From Streptomyces mexicanus (GTDB taxonomy: Bacteria; Actinomycetota; Actinomycetes; Streptomycetales; Streptomycetaceae), in the NCBI RefSeq assembly GCF_902506575.1, contig NZ_LR732544.1, positions 3,471,737-3,521,309 of the forward strand: 49,573 bases of DNA, in the 5' to 3' direction. Within the stretch, counting starts at the first letter, position 1; each line of letters opens with the position of its first letter. The position numbers and the translations under genes are program-made. Below, one piece after another: positions 1 to 8,551 of the stretch. A model generated the notes under the pieces. The model saw only the letters and a list, made by a program, of their open reading frames with translations, was not told the DNA's origin and ran no database searches.

Positions 1-68
1 GGAGTGAAGGGGGGAGATGGGCCTGCGATGAAGGGGGTGCCGCGGCGGGCACCGCCCGTCTGGGACGC

Positions 69-218
69 CGAAGAGTCGGTGACGGCCGAAGAGCGGCGAC
101 GGGCGAAGAGTCGGTGACGGGCGGCGAAGCACCGGCAGGGCGAGCCTTGCGGCGGGCGGGCGCGTGGGGGGCGCGTCAGCCCTCAAGGCGCGGGCGCGTG
201 GGGGCGCGTGAGCCCTCG
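69..218. repeat. short degenerate direct repeats at the left end
   Basis: Three head-to-tail copies of a 17-18 bp unit (core GAAGAGTCGGTGACGG) lie at 69-121, and a second pair of about 27 bp copies (core GGGCGCGTGGGGG...AGCCCTC) lies at 158-184 and 192-218. I see no convincing gene in positions 1-260; the open frames here are GC-rich shadows without a ribosome binding site. This looks like a repeat-rich intergenic spacer. Confidence 0.5.
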
Positions 219-260
219 GATGCGGGCGCGCCGTCGCCTCCGCCCATCGGGGAGGCTTCG

Positions 261-1361
261 CTAGTCAGGGAGCAGGGGCACGTCGCGAGCGGCGTCGCGG
301 GTCCCGGCCGTTCCGGCTCGTGTGACGGAGCCGCGCATCAGGGGACGTTGCCTGCGGGTGCCGGGCGTCACGGCGTGCAGATCACCGTGGCGGGGCGCGC
401 CCGAGTCGGCCGTCAGCTGGTTGCCCAGGGCACCGTCCGGATCGCCCGTGGGCGCGTGGTGAGTGGGGACGTCACCGGCTCGGTCGCGATGATCCGCGCG
501 GGGAGTGGTGGCCCGCGCGGACGCCGACGAGGACGTGGACGCGTGGAAGCCGGTGCCCTCGGCGAGGGCATCGAGGATCGCCGGGGGGCCGAACACGACG
601 GCGGTCCCGGTCGTGTCCGCGGCGGCAGCGAGCGCGTCGCCGGGCACCGTGGCGGGCTGGGGGGCGGTCCGTCCTGGGACGTCCTCCGGGCGGGACGGCG
701 CGGACGGCAGACGTGAGGCCCGGTACTGCGGCCGGGGCTTTGGGCGGGACTGCGGCTGCGGCTGCGACGGTTCGGTCGACGGCACGCTTCCCGCCGGCCC
801 GGGCAGGCGGGGCACGGTCGGGACGGACGGCTCGGGCAGCCCCGGCGGGACGGGCGACGACACCACCGGCGGGATCCTCAGATCCGCCCCGGCGGTCACT
901 CCGGTCACCACGTCCACGAGGCCGCCGACCGTCCCGTCGACCGCATTGCCCACGGACCCGACCACGGAGCCGGCCACCTCGGTCACCTCGGTCACCTTGG
1001 CCACCTCGGTCACCGGGCCGAGTACCTGGCCGACCGCGCCCGCGACGTCCGCGAGGCCGACGACCGGACGGCCCGACGACCGGTTCGACCGGGCCGCTCC
1101 GTCTGCCTGCGCCGCCTGCACCACCTGCGCCGCCGGCACCACCTGCGCCGAGGATGCTGACGGTGCCGACTGCGACGGCCGGGCAGGCTGCGACGGCCGG
1201 GCCGGGGACGGCACCGCCTCCGCGGCCTGCGCCCGCTCCCCGCAGAGAAGACCGAGCGCGAACAACGCCCCCACGAGCAGCACCAGGTACAGCGCGCGCC
1301 GCCCCGCCGCCGTGCGCACGACGCGCGGGGCGGCACTGGCCGGAGCAGCTGACACGGTCAC
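261..1361 (-). CDS. secreted or membrane-anchored low-complexity protein, function unknown
   Basis: A 366-residue protein if translation starts at the GTG at 1361, which has a GGAAGG sequence about 12 nt upstream; an in-frame ATG at 1436 would add 25 residues of unlikely sequence. After a few basic residues there is one hydrophobic segment (about residues 18-38, LYLVLLVGALFALGLL) ending in an AQA-A type cleavage site, so it is exported or anchored by its N-terminus. The rest is rich in Ala, Pro, Val and Ser, with a stretch of degenerate short repeats rich in V, G and T (around residues 95-155) and a proline-rich middle. I recognise no catalytic domain. It lies 122 bp beyond the end of the VWA gene on the same strand, so read-through is possible, but nothing links the functions. 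Confidence 0.6.
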   Translation of the reverse strand: MTVSAAPASAAPRVVRTAAGRRALYLVLLVGALFALGLLCGERAQAAEAVPSPARPSQPARPSQSAPSASSAQVVPAAQVVQAAQADGAARSNRSSGRPVVGLADVAGAVGQVLGPVTEVAKVTEVTEVAGSVVGSVGNAVDGTVGGLVDVVTGVTAGADLRIPPVVSSPVPPGLPEPSVPTVPRLPGPAGSVPSTEPSQPQPQSRPKPRPQYRASRLPSAPSRPEDVPGRTAPQPATVPGDALAAAADTTGTAVVFGPPAILDALAEGTGFHASTSSSASARATTPRADHRDRAGDVPTHHAPTGDPDGALGNQLTADSGAPRHGDLHAVTPGTRRQRPLMRGSVTRAGTAGTRDAARDVPLLPD

Positions 1362-1483
1362 GAGGGGACGGTTCCTTCCCGAGTGGGCGACGCACCGCCG
1401 AAAGAGGAACCGATCCTCGCACGGGCCTCCGGTCACCCCGCAAGCCCGCTGTTACCGATTGGTAGGCATGTCCGGTTTGGACG

Positions 1484-2713
1484 TCACGCGGTGTCCGGTA
1501 TCGGCAGGGGCCGCTTCTCGATCGCCGCCGCCATCACCTCCGGGAAGAGGTCGGGTGTGCAGGCGAACGCCGGTGCGCCGAGCGCCGCGAGCGCGGCCGC
1601 GTGCTCCCGGTCGTAGGCGGGCGCGCCTTCGTCGGACAGCGCGAGCAGCGTCACGAACTGCACCCCCGACGCCTGCATCGCCGCCACCCGCTTCAGCATC
1701 TCGTTGCGTATGCCGCCCTCGTAGAGGTCGCTGATCAGGACGACCACCGTCTCGGCGGGCCGGGTGATCTGCGACTGGCAGTACGCCAGCGCCCGGTTGA
1801 TGTCCGTGCCGCCGCCGAGCTGGGTGCCGAAGAGCACGTCGACCGGGTCGTCCAGCTGGTCGGTGAGATCGACGACGGCCGTGTCGAACACGACCAGCCG
1901 CGTGCTGATCGACCGCATGGACGCCAGCACCGCCCCGAACACCGAGGCGTACACCACGGACGCCGCCATCGACCCGGACTGGTCGATGCAGAGGATGACC
2001 TCCTTCTTCACGGACCGGGACGCGCGTCCGTAGCCGATGAGCCGCTCCGGCACGACCGTCCGGTACTCGGGCAGGTAGTTCTTGAGGTTGGCCGCGATCG
2101 TCCGGTTCCAGTCGATGTCGTGGTGGCGGGGCCGGCTGATCCGCGCGCTGCGGTCCAGCGCGCCGGTGAGGGTGGCCCGGGTGCGGGTGGCGAGCCGCTT
2201 CTCCAGGTCCTCGACGACCTTGCGGACGACGGCGCGCGCCGTCTCCTTCGTCGTCTCCGGCATGGCCTTGTTCAGCGAGAGCAGGGTGCCGACGAGGTGG
2301 ACGTCCGCCTCCACCGCCTGGAGCATCTCCGGTTCCAGCAGCAGGGTGGCCAGTCCCAGCCGGTCGATGGCGTCCCGCTGCATGACCTGCACGACCGAGG
2401 AGGGGAAGTAGGTCCGTATGTCCCCGAGCCAGCGGGCCACCGAGGGCGCCGAGGCACCCATCCCCGCGGAACGGTCCCGGCCCGCGCGTCCCGCCTGCGC
2501 GGCGTCCTGCCGCCCGTAGAGGGCGGTCAGCGCCCCGTCCATGGCGGCGCCCCGGCCGGACAGCGCGCATCCCGTGCCGTCGGCCGCGTCACCGCCGAGC
2601 ACCAGCCGCCAGCGCCGCAGCCGCTCCCGCGCCGGATCCCGCACGCTCACGCCAGACTGCTCCTCCCCCGTCGTCATCTGGTGCCCCGTCGTCCTCTCCT
2701 CCGCCGTCGTCAT
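1484..2713 (-). CDS. von Willebrand factor A domain protein (YehP-like, MoxR partner)
   Basis: A 409-residue protein. The C-terminal VWA domain shows a full metal-ion-dependent adhesion site: D-x-S-x-S at about residues 244-248 (CIDQSGSM), a Thr in GGGTDINRA, and an Asp in LISDLYEGG. The N-terminal half is helical and family-specific. There is no signal peptide, so it should act in the cytoplasm. VWA proteins of this type are the usual partners of MoxR AAA+ ATPases, acting as adaptors or substrates that bind other proteins through the metal site. The start codon overlaps the stop of the DUF5682 gene (TGATG; a GTG one codon earlier is also possible), indicating translational coupling. Third gene of the minus-strand operon. 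The general function is inferred from the family. Confidence 0.85.
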   Translation of the reverse strand: MTTAEERTTGHQMTTGEEQSGVSVRDPARERLRRWRLVLGGDAADGTGCALSGRGAAMDGALTALYGRQDAAQAGRAGRDRSAGMGASAPSVARWLGDIRTYFPSSVVQVMQRDAIDRLGLATLLLEPEMLQAVEADVHLVGTLLSLNKAMPETTKETARAVVRKVVEDLEKRLATRTRATLTGALDRSARISRPRHHDIDWNRTIAANLKNYLPEYRTVVPERLIGYGRASRSVKKEVILCIDQSGSMAASVVYASVFGAVLASMRSISTRLVVFDTAVVDLTDQLDDPVDVLFGTQLGGGTDINRALAYCQSQITRPAETVVVLISDLYEGGIRNEMLKRVAAMQASGVQFVTLLALSDEGAPAYDREHAAALAALGAPAFACTPDLFPEVMAAAIEKRPLPIPDTA

Positions 2714-5469
2714 CACGCCACCCCCGCGAGTTCGTCACCGGCGGCCGCTCCCGCCGTATCGGCCGTGGGCCCGGCTTGCGTGTCGTCCAGGCCCAGCAGC
2801 AGCCGCACCACCGGCAGCACCGCGTCCGCCCGCTCCCGGTCGAGGTCCGCGGCGAAGCCGGGAGCGCCGGCCGCCACGGCTCCGGCGACGGCGCCGCCCT
2901 TCCCCGGGCCGCGCCGGACCAGCTCACCGAGCGTTCTGCGCACACCCGGCTCGTACGCCGAGAAGGTGCGCCGCAGCAGCGGCAGGACGTCCGTGAACGC
3001 CTCCGCCGGCACCCCGGTCAGCCAGGCGTCGACCAGGCCGAGCAGCCGCTCGTCGTGCACGAGCAGCATCCCTCCCCCGCCGCCGACGAACCCCTCGATC
3101 CACGCGGCGGCGTCCGCGGGCGGGGTGCCCGGCGAGAGCGCCAGCCCCATGAGCCGCGCCGCCTGGCCCTGCTCGATCCGGCCGTCGTCGAGCAGGAGCC
3201 GCACCGCGCGTCCGCGCAGGAGTCCGGGGACGCTGTCCCGCCCGGACAGCACGCGCAGGACGCCGTGCCAGCGTGCGCGCAGGTCGCCGTGGCGGTCCGT
3301 GAGCGTGTCGCCGAGCAGGCCCACGGCGGTGTGGACGGCGTCCACATGGCGGCGCATCTGCTCGGCCGCGTCCGCGTCGAGGGCGACGCAGGCCGGGGGC
3401 AGGCCGACGAAGACGCGTTCGGCCAGGCCCGCGGCGACCTCGGCCAGGGCCTCGGTGTCCGTGCCGCGCACGTCGCCGTAGCGCAGCGAGCGGACCAGGG
3501 CCGGCAGCGCCTGGGCGAGGTGCCCGACGTCCGCGTCGAGTGCCGCACGGTCGGCCAGCACCCGCATCACCCCGGGCAGTGCCTCGGTCAGCTCGGCGAG
3601 CAGGCAGCGCTCGGCGAGCGCGGTGACCTCGGCGAGGGTCCCGGCGCCGACGGCGTCCGCCTCCGCCTTGGCGGTCGCGGCGGCCAGGACGGTCGTGCCC
3701 CAGACTCCGGCCTCGGCGACCCGCACCGACAGCTCCGGCTCCCAGCGCAGCCGCCAGGTCTCCCGGAACGTGCCCGTGCTGCCCCGCGAGGCCGTCGGCT
3801 CGCCCCAGTCCACGCCCAGCAGTCGCAGCCGGTGCAGCAGGCGGCTGCGCCCGGCGTCGGTCTCCTTGCGCAGGTCCAGCTCCAGCTCGCGCTCCAGCGC
3901 CTCCGGTTTGAGCCGCAGCCGTCGCTGGAGGCGGGCCAGGTCGCGCTGCAGAGGCACCGCGGGGGCGGTGTCGGGCACCTCGCCGAGGACGTCCCCGACC
4001 ACGAGCCGGTCGTGCACCAGTGCCAGCGGCACGTCGGAGCCCTCGCACATCACCGCCCGTACGGCGTCCGTCGTCTCGCTCAGCCCGGGCAGCGGGCGGC
4101 CGCGCATCGCCGCGAGCGTCTCCGCCAGTCGCACCGCCTCGATGACGTGCGCGGAGGAGACGGTCCGGTCCTCCGCGCGCAGCAGCCCGGCCACCTTGGT
4201 CAGCCACCGCTCGACGGGCCGGTCCGGCACGTCGAACAGATGCGCGTACCAACCCGGTGCGTCGATGCCCGCGCCGTATCCGCTCGCCCGGGACAGCCGG
4301 CGGTGCGTCCACGGCACCCACGTCATGTCGGTCTTGACCTTGGGGAGCCCCTTCAGCAGCGCCCGGTCGGCGGTGACGGTGGTCTTCCGGCGCAACGCGG
4401 GCACGTGCCACGCTCCGCACACCACGGCCACGCCCCCGCCGAACTCGCGCTGCGCCGCGCGGATCTGCACCCGCATGTGGGCCTCGCGCACGAGATCCCG
4501 CTCGCCGTCCCGGTCCGCGTACGCCTCCCGCAGCGCCGCCATGGCCTCCTCGAGCGCCGTGAACGGGGCGAACGCGTCCCCCTGCGCCACGCCCCGGTGC
4601 TCGACCACGTCCTCCCACCAGCGCTCGGGATCGTCGTAGCCGGCGGTCGCGGCGAGCACGGCGAGCGGGTCGACACGCACGTCGGCCTCGTCCGCCCCGA
4701 CTCCTTCCGGCCCGGCCCCGTCCGGGCAGGCCGTGTCCGGTCCGGCTCCGTCCGGTCGCGCGGCTTCCGGTCCGGCTCCGTCCGGACGCACGCCTTCTGT
4801 TCCGACGCTGTCCGGACGCACGCCTTCTGTTCCGACCCTGTCCGGTCGCACGGCTTCCGGTCCGTCCCCGTCCGGGCGGGCCGCTTGCGGTCCCGCAGCG
4901 TCCGGGCGGACACCGGGGCCGGCCCCGTCCGGCCCGGCGCCCGCAGGACCGGTTGTGGTGGCCCCGGCTCCAGCACGCCCGGAACCGGTCGCCGGTGCTC
5001 CCTCGGTTCCGGTTCCGGTTCCGGCCGGGTGCTCCGCGGTCCCCTCCCCCGCGGAGCCCCGGCCGTCCCCGGGTTCCTGGTCCGCCGGATCCGGGCCGGC
5101 GTCGTCCCGGTCCCACGCCAGCGTGTGCGTGGCCGGCAGGTCGATGAAGCGGGCCGGGACCCCGTGTTCCAGGGCCCACCGGACGGCCACCCACTCCGGG
5201 GAGAACCCGGCCAGCGGCCAGAACGCCGAGCGGCCCGGTTCGTCCACGGCGTGGGCGAGGAGCGCCACGGGCGGCCGCATGCCCTCGTCCGCGGCGAGCG
5301 GGATCAGCGCGTCGGCCTCCGGCGGCCCCTCGATGAGCACCACGTTCGGCCGTGCCGCGTCGAGCGCTGCCCGCACCGCGCGCGCCGAGCCCGGACCGTG
5401 GTGCCGGACCCCGAGCAGCAGCGGCTGCGTGCCGCTCTCGCGGCCACCCGCCCTGTCAGCTCCGCTCAC
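2713..5469 (-). CDS. DUF5682 family protein (YehM-like) with TIKI/ChaN-type His motifs
   Basis: A large soluble protein of 918 residues from the GTG at 5469, chosen for the GGGAGGGGG five nt upstream; ATG 5487 and GTG 5583 are in-frame alternatives. The N-terminal domain begins with GVRHHGPGS (His 23-24), followed by VVLIEGPPEAD, and about residue 355 there is VCGAWHVPAL. A His motif near the N-terminus paired with a later G-x-W/x-H motif is the arrangement seen in the TIKI/TraB/ChaN/erythromycin-esterase superfamily of metal-dependent hydrolases; that assignment is my inference. The C-terminal ~500 residues are helical and lack motifs I know. Between the His motifs sits a variable linker with seven 10-residue repeats (DNA 4696-4905). 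It lies between the MoxR ATPase (gap about 150 bp) and the VWA gene (stop-start overlap), as in E. coli yehL-yehM-yehP. Confidence 0.82.
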   Translation of the reverse strand: MSGADRAGGRESGTQPLLLGVRHHGPGSARAVRAALDAARPNVVLIEGPPEADALIPLAADEGMRPPVALLAHAVDEPGRSAFWPLAGFSPEWVAVRWALEHGVPARFIDLPATHTLAWDRDDAGPDPADQEPGDGRGSAGEGTAEHPAGTGTGTEGAPATGSGRAGAGATTTGPAGAGPDGAGPGVRPDAAGPQAARPDGDGPEAVRPDRVGTEGVRPDSVGTEGVRPDGAGPEAARPDGAGPDTACPDGAGPEGVGADEADVRVDPLAVLAATAGYDDPERWWEDVVEHRGVAQGDAFAPFTALEEAMAALREAYADRDGERDLVREAHMRVQIRAAQREFGGGVAVVCGAWHVPALRRKTTVTADRALLKGLPKVKTDMTWVPWTHRRLSRASGYGAGIDAPGWYAHLFDVPDRPVERWLTKVAGLLRAEDRTVSSAHVIEAVRLAETLAAMRGRPLPGLSETTDAVRAVMCEGSDVPLALVHDRLVVGDVLGEVPDTAPAVPLQRDLARLQRRLRLKPEALERELELDLRKETDAGRSRLLHRLRLLGVDWGEPTASRGSTGTFRETWRLRWEPELSVRVAEAGVWGTTVLAAATAKAEADAVGAGTLAEVTALAERCLLAELTEALPGVMRVLADRAALDADVGHLAQALPALVRSLRYGDVRGTDTEALAEVAAGLAERVFVGLPPACVALDADAAEQMRRHVDAVHTAVGLLGDTLTDRHGDLRARWHGVLRVLSGRDSVPGLLRGRAVRLLLDDGRIEQGQAARLMGLALSPGTPPADAAAWIEGFVGGGGGMLLVHDERLLGLVDAWLTGVPAEAFTDVLPLLRRTFSAYEPGVRRTLGELVRRGPGKGGAVAGAVAAGAPGFAADLDRERADAVLPVVRLLLGLDDTQAGPTADTAGAAAGDELAGVA
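4696..4905 (-). repeat. 30 bp minisatellite inside the DUF5682 gene (7 units)
   Basis: Seven in-frame tandem copies of a 30 bp unit encode 10-residue repeats of the form P-D-x-x-G-(P/T)-E/Q-x-x-R (for example PDGAGPEAAR, PDSVGTEGVR). All copies keep the frame, so copy-number change would lengthen or shorten a disordered linker without breaking the protein. Further Pro/Ala/Gly-rich sequence continues on the right to about 5050. Confidence 0.85.
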
Positions 5470-5622
5470 GTCGTCCCCCTCCCGCATGCCGCCCCCGTCC
5501 CGCGTGCCGTCCGCACCGCGTCCGCCGTCCGCCTCGTCCGCCCGTCCAGCTGGGCTCGTCGACGGCGCACGTCCGTCCCCCACCGCTCCTCACGGGCTTG
5601 GTTGCCCGCACGCCGCCGCCGG

Positions 5623-6807
5623 TCACGCGCTCACCTCCCGGCAGGCGCGGTAGAAGTCCTTCCAGCCGTCGCGTTCGCGGACCACCGTCTCCAGGTACTC
5701 CTGCCAGATGACGCGGTCGGCCGCCGGGTCGCGGACGACGGCGCCGAGGATCCCGGCCGCGACGTCACCGGCCCGCAGCACTCCGTCGCCGAAGTGGGCC
5801 GCCAGGGCGAGGCCGTTGGTGACGACCGAGATCGCCTCGGCCGTCGACAGGGTGCCGCTGGGCGACTTCACCTTCGTGCGGCCGTCGGTGGTGACACCGT
5901 CGCGCAGCTCGCGGAAGACCGTCACGACGCGGCGGATCTCGTCGATGCCGTCCGGCACGGCCGGCAGGTCCAGGGAGCGGCCGATCTGCTCGACGCGGCG
6001 CGAGACGATGTCGACCTCGGCCTCAGGGGACTCCGGCAGCGGCAGCACCACCGTGTTGAACCGCCGGCGCAGGGCGCTGGACAGGTCGTTGACGCCGCGG
6101 TCGCGGTCGTTGGCCGTGGCGATCAGATTGAAGCCGCGGACCGCCTGCACCTCCTCGCCCAGTTCCGGTATCGGCAGGGTCTTCTCCGACAGGATCGTGA
6201 TCAGCGTGTCCTGCACGTCGGCGGGAATGCGGGTCAGCTCCTCCACCCGCGCGGTCATGCCCTGCGCCATGGCCCGCATCACGGGGCTGGGGACGAGGGC
6301 GTCACGGCTCGGTCCGTGCGCCAGCAGCTGGGCGTAGTTCCAGCCGTAGCGGATCGCCTCCTCCGGGGTGCCCGCCGTGCCCTGCACCAGCAGGGTCGAG
6401 TCGCCGCTGACCGCCGCGGCCAGGTGCTCGGAGACCCAGGTCTTGGCGGTGCCGGGCACGCCCAGCAGGAGCAGGGCGCGGTCGGTGGCGAGGGTGGTGA
6501 CGGCGACCTCGACGATGCGGCGCGGGCCGACGTACTTCGGTGTGATCACCGTGCCGTCGGGCAGGGTTCCGCCGAGGAGGTAGGTCGCGACGGCCCACGG
6601 CGACAGCTTCCAGCGGGCCGGGCGCGGCCGGTCGTCGTGCGCGGCCAGTGCGGCCAGTTCGTCGGCGAAGGCGTCCTCGGCGTGCGGCCGCAGCTCCTGC
6701 CCCTCCCCCGTCTCTCCCGTCTTCGCGGGCGCGGACTCCCCGGTGTTCGCGGGCGCGGAGTGCTTCCGGCTCGGTGCGACGGACGTCGGTTCAACGGACA
6801 CAGACAT
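5623..6807 (-). CDS. MoxR-type AAA+ ATPase (YehL-like)
   Basis: A 394-residue protein starting at the ATG at 6807 with GGAGGGGG nine nt upstream; the longer open frame to 6891 would run through the promoter and is rejected. After a disordered ~60-residue N-terminus the AAA+ core shows Walker A GVPGTAKT (Lys about 122), a Walker B region (ELTRIPADVQDTLITILSEK) and sensor 1 (NLIATANDRDRGVNDLSSALRRRF, which includes the arginine finger). MoxR ATPases use ATP to remodel partner proteins together with VWA proteins. It is the first gene of the operon with the DUF5682 and VWA genes. Transcription should start from a RecA-NDp-like promoter at 6850-6872, so DNA-damage induction is predicted. The remodelled client is unknown. 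Confidence 0.9.
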   Translation of the reverse strand: MSVSVEPTSVAPSRKHSAPANTGESAPAKTGETGEGQELRPHAEDAFADELAALAAHDDRPRPARWKLSPWAVATYLLGGTLPDGTVITPKYVGPRRIVEVAVTTLATDRALLLLGVPGTAKTWVSEHLAAAVSGDSTLLVQGTAGTPEEAIRYGWNYAQLLAHGPSRDALVPSPVMRAMAQGMTARVEELTRIPADVQDTLITILSEKTLPIPELGEEVQAVRGFNLIATANDRDRGVNDLSSALRRRFNTVVLPLPESPEAEVDIVSRRVEQIGRSLDLPAVPDGIDEIRRVVTVFRELRDGVTTDGRTKVKSPSGTLSTAEAISVVTNGLALAAHFGDGVLRAGDVAAGILGAVVRDPAADRVIWQEYLETVVRERDGWKDFYRACREVSA

Positions 6808-6849
6808 GGCTGAGGCCCCCTCCAGCTCGGCCGGTTCGGATCTGGCTCC

Positions 6850-6872
6850 ACCGTGCACCACACCACTGACAA
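6850..6872 (-). promoter_or_regulatory. RecA-NDp (PafBC-type) promoter of the MoxR operon
   Basis: Read on the minus strand: TTGTCAGTG, eight bases, then CACGGT, against the RecA-NDp consensus TTGTCRGTG-N8-TAnnnT. The only deviation is C for T at the first base of the -10, which is common in GC-rich genomes. The predicted transcript start is near 6843, leaving a leader of about 36 nt with a good ribosome binding site before the ATG at 6807. The activator PafBC is known from mycobacteria; its action here is inferred. Confidence 0.75.
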
Positions 6873-6919
6873 TGCGATGTGACCTGCGCAAACGCCGTCG
6901 CCGGGCCGATTGTCAGTGG
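6863..6919. promoter_or_regulatory. 11 bp inverted repeat formed by the two divergent promoters
   Basis: CCACTGACAAT at 6863-6873 and ATTGTCAGTGG at 6909-6919 are perfect inverse copies separated by 35 bp. Each arm is the activator half of one RecA-NDp-type promoter, pointing outwards, so the two halves of the island can be switched on together. Confidence 0.8.
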
Positions 6920-6932
6920 GGGGATCTACCTT
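6910..6932 (+). promoter_or_regulatory. RecA-NDp (PafBC-type) promoter of the SWIM gene
   Basis: TTGTCAGTG at 6910-6918, exactly eight bases, then TACCTT at 6927-6932: a perfect match to TTGTCRGTG-N8-TAnnnT. Seven bases separate the -10 from the ATG at 6940, so the transcript should be leaderless. Confidence 0.82.
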
Positions 6933-6939
6933 CGATGGC

Positions 6940-8295
6940 ATGACTCAGCAGGGGGTGCGCTGGAGCGCGGACCAGGTGCTGGCACTGGCGCCTGACGCCG
7001 CGTCACGCAAAGCGGGAAGCAAACTCGGCACGGCCGGGCCGTGGTCACAGGCGGGGAGTTCGGACGAGGGGGCGGTGTGGGGGCTGTGCAAGGGCAGTGG
7101 CAGCAAGCCCTACCAGACGGTCGTCGACATGGCGGACGCGGCGGGGCCGGCGTACAAGTGCAGCTGTCCCAGCCGCAAGTTTCCGTGCAAGCACGCGCTC
7201 GGGCTGCTGTTGCTGTGGTCGGCCGGGCAGGACGCGGTGCCGTCGGGGACGGCGCCGGACTGGGCCGAGCAGTGGATCGCGGGCAGAAGGAAGCGGACGG
7301 CCGCAAAGCGCGCGGCCGGGGCCGCGGGCGCCGCCTCAGGCGCCGCTGATCCGCAGGCGGCGCGGCGCCGCGCGGAGCGCCGGGCCGAGCGGATCACGGC
7401 AGGGGTGACGGAGCTGGAACAGCGCCTGGCCGACCTGCTGCGCGGCGGCCTGGCCCAGGCCGAACAGGCGGGGTACGGGCTGTGGGAGGAGACGGCGGCC
7501 GGCATGGTCGACGCGCAGGCCCCCGGCCTGGCGGCGCGCGTGCGGGGGCTGGGGGCGATCCCGTCGTCGGGGCCGGGCTGGCCGGTGCGGCTGCTGGAGG
7601 AGTGCGCGCTGCTGCACCTTATGGACCAGGGCTGGCTGCGCCGCGAGCGGCTGCCGGAGGAGCTGGCGGCCACGGTCCGATCCCGGGTCGGCCTGCCCGG
7701 CTCGGCGGACGGCCCCCCGGTGCGGGACCACTGGCTGGTGCTCGCCCAGTACGACACCGCGGACGCGAAGCTCACCACGCGCCGTATCTGGCTGTACGGC
7801 ACCGGCACGGGCCGTACGGGGCTCGTGCTCGCCTACGGTGCCGCCGGCCGCGCCCCGGAGCCGGCGCTGCCGGTCGGGCTCGTCCTGGACGCGGACGTGG
7901 CCTCCTATCCGGGCGCCGGGCGGCTGCGCGTGGCCCTCGGCGAGCAGTACGGACCGCCGGCTCCCGCGCGGACGCGTCCGCCCGGCGTGACGACGGCCGA
8001 GGCGGTCGCACGGTACGGCGAGGCCCTGCGCGAGGATCCGTGGCTGGAGTCCGTCCCGGTGACGCTGCGGGCGGTCGTACCGGTCCCGGACGGCGACTCC
8101 TGGCAGCTGGCCGACGCCGATGCCGACTCGGCGCTGCCCCTCACCCCCGCGGCCCGCGCCCGTCCGGGGCTGTGGCGGCTGGTCGCGCTGTCGGGCGGGG
8201 CGCCCGTCACGGTGTTCGGCGAGTGCGGCCACCGTGGTTTCACGCCGCTGACGGCCTGGCCGCAGCACGAGGCCCCGGCGGTGACACTGTGCTGA
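6940..8295 (+). CDS. SWIM zinc-finger domain protein (YehQ-like)
   Basis: A 451-residue protein starting at the ATG at 6940, which lies seven bases after the -10 element; an upstream in-frame start at 6910 would lie inside the promoter. The SWIM motif C-x-C-P-S-x-K-x-P-C-x-H is at about residues 70-82 (CSCPSRKFPCKHALG); this zinc-binding fold mediates binding to DNA or protein. An Ala/Arg-rich helical segment follows, and the C-terminal half has no motif I recognise. The protein is soluble. It is divergent from the MoxR operon with which its E. coli counterpart is linked, and is followed after 256 bp by the DUF5691 gene. The promoter predicts induction by DNA damage independently of LexA. Its biochemical role in this cluster is unknown. 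Confidence 0.88.
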   Translation: MTQQGVRWSADQVLALAPDAASRKAGSKLGTAGPWSQAGSSDEGAVWGLCKGSGSKPYQTVVDMADAAGPAYKCSCPSRKFPCKHALGLLLLWSAGQDAVPSGTAPDWAEQWIAGRRKRTAAKRAAGAAGAASGAADPQAARRRAERRAERITAGVTELEQRLADLLRGGLAQAEQAGYGLWEETAAGMVDAQAPGLAARVRGLGAIPSSGPGWPVRLLEECALLHLMDQGWLRRERLPEELAATVRSRVGLPGSADGPPVRDHWLVLAQYDTADAKLTTRRIWLYGTGTGRTGLVLAYGAAGRAPEPALPVGLVLDADVASYPGAGRLRVALGEQYGPPAPARTRPPGVTTAEAVARYGEALREDPWLESVPVTLRAVVPVPDGDSWQLADADADSALPLTPAARARPGLWRLVALSGGAPVTVFGECGHRGFTPLTAWPQHEAPAVTLC

Positions 8296-8551
8296 GGTGC
8301 CGCTTCCCTGCGTCACGACGGAGCCGCTGGCGTACGCCGACCGTGGGGCATTGGAGTGACGTCGGGCCGCGTGGCGGGGCGTCCGCGGCACAGCGGGAAG
8401 CCTCACCCGAAAGGCGCACACCGGCTTCCGTTCAGAGTTCACCCGTCCGGTTCTTTCTGATCCGGCCCACGCATTTGTTCCGTTCCAGGGGAAACCCGGC
8501 TCGGGTGACCCTCCGACCGTCCACAGGCACCCGGCAACGGAAAGGAAGCTC

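Noticed and set aside
114..716. Plus-strand open frame at the left end
   Set aside because: Gly/Arg-rich shadow opposite the low-complexity secreted protein gene, without start signals.
2776..6813. 1345-codon plus-strand open frame across the DUF5682 and MoxR genes
   Set aside because: Antisense shadow at high GC: composition rich in R, H, V, G, Q, no ribosome binding site, and clear homologous genes on the other strand.
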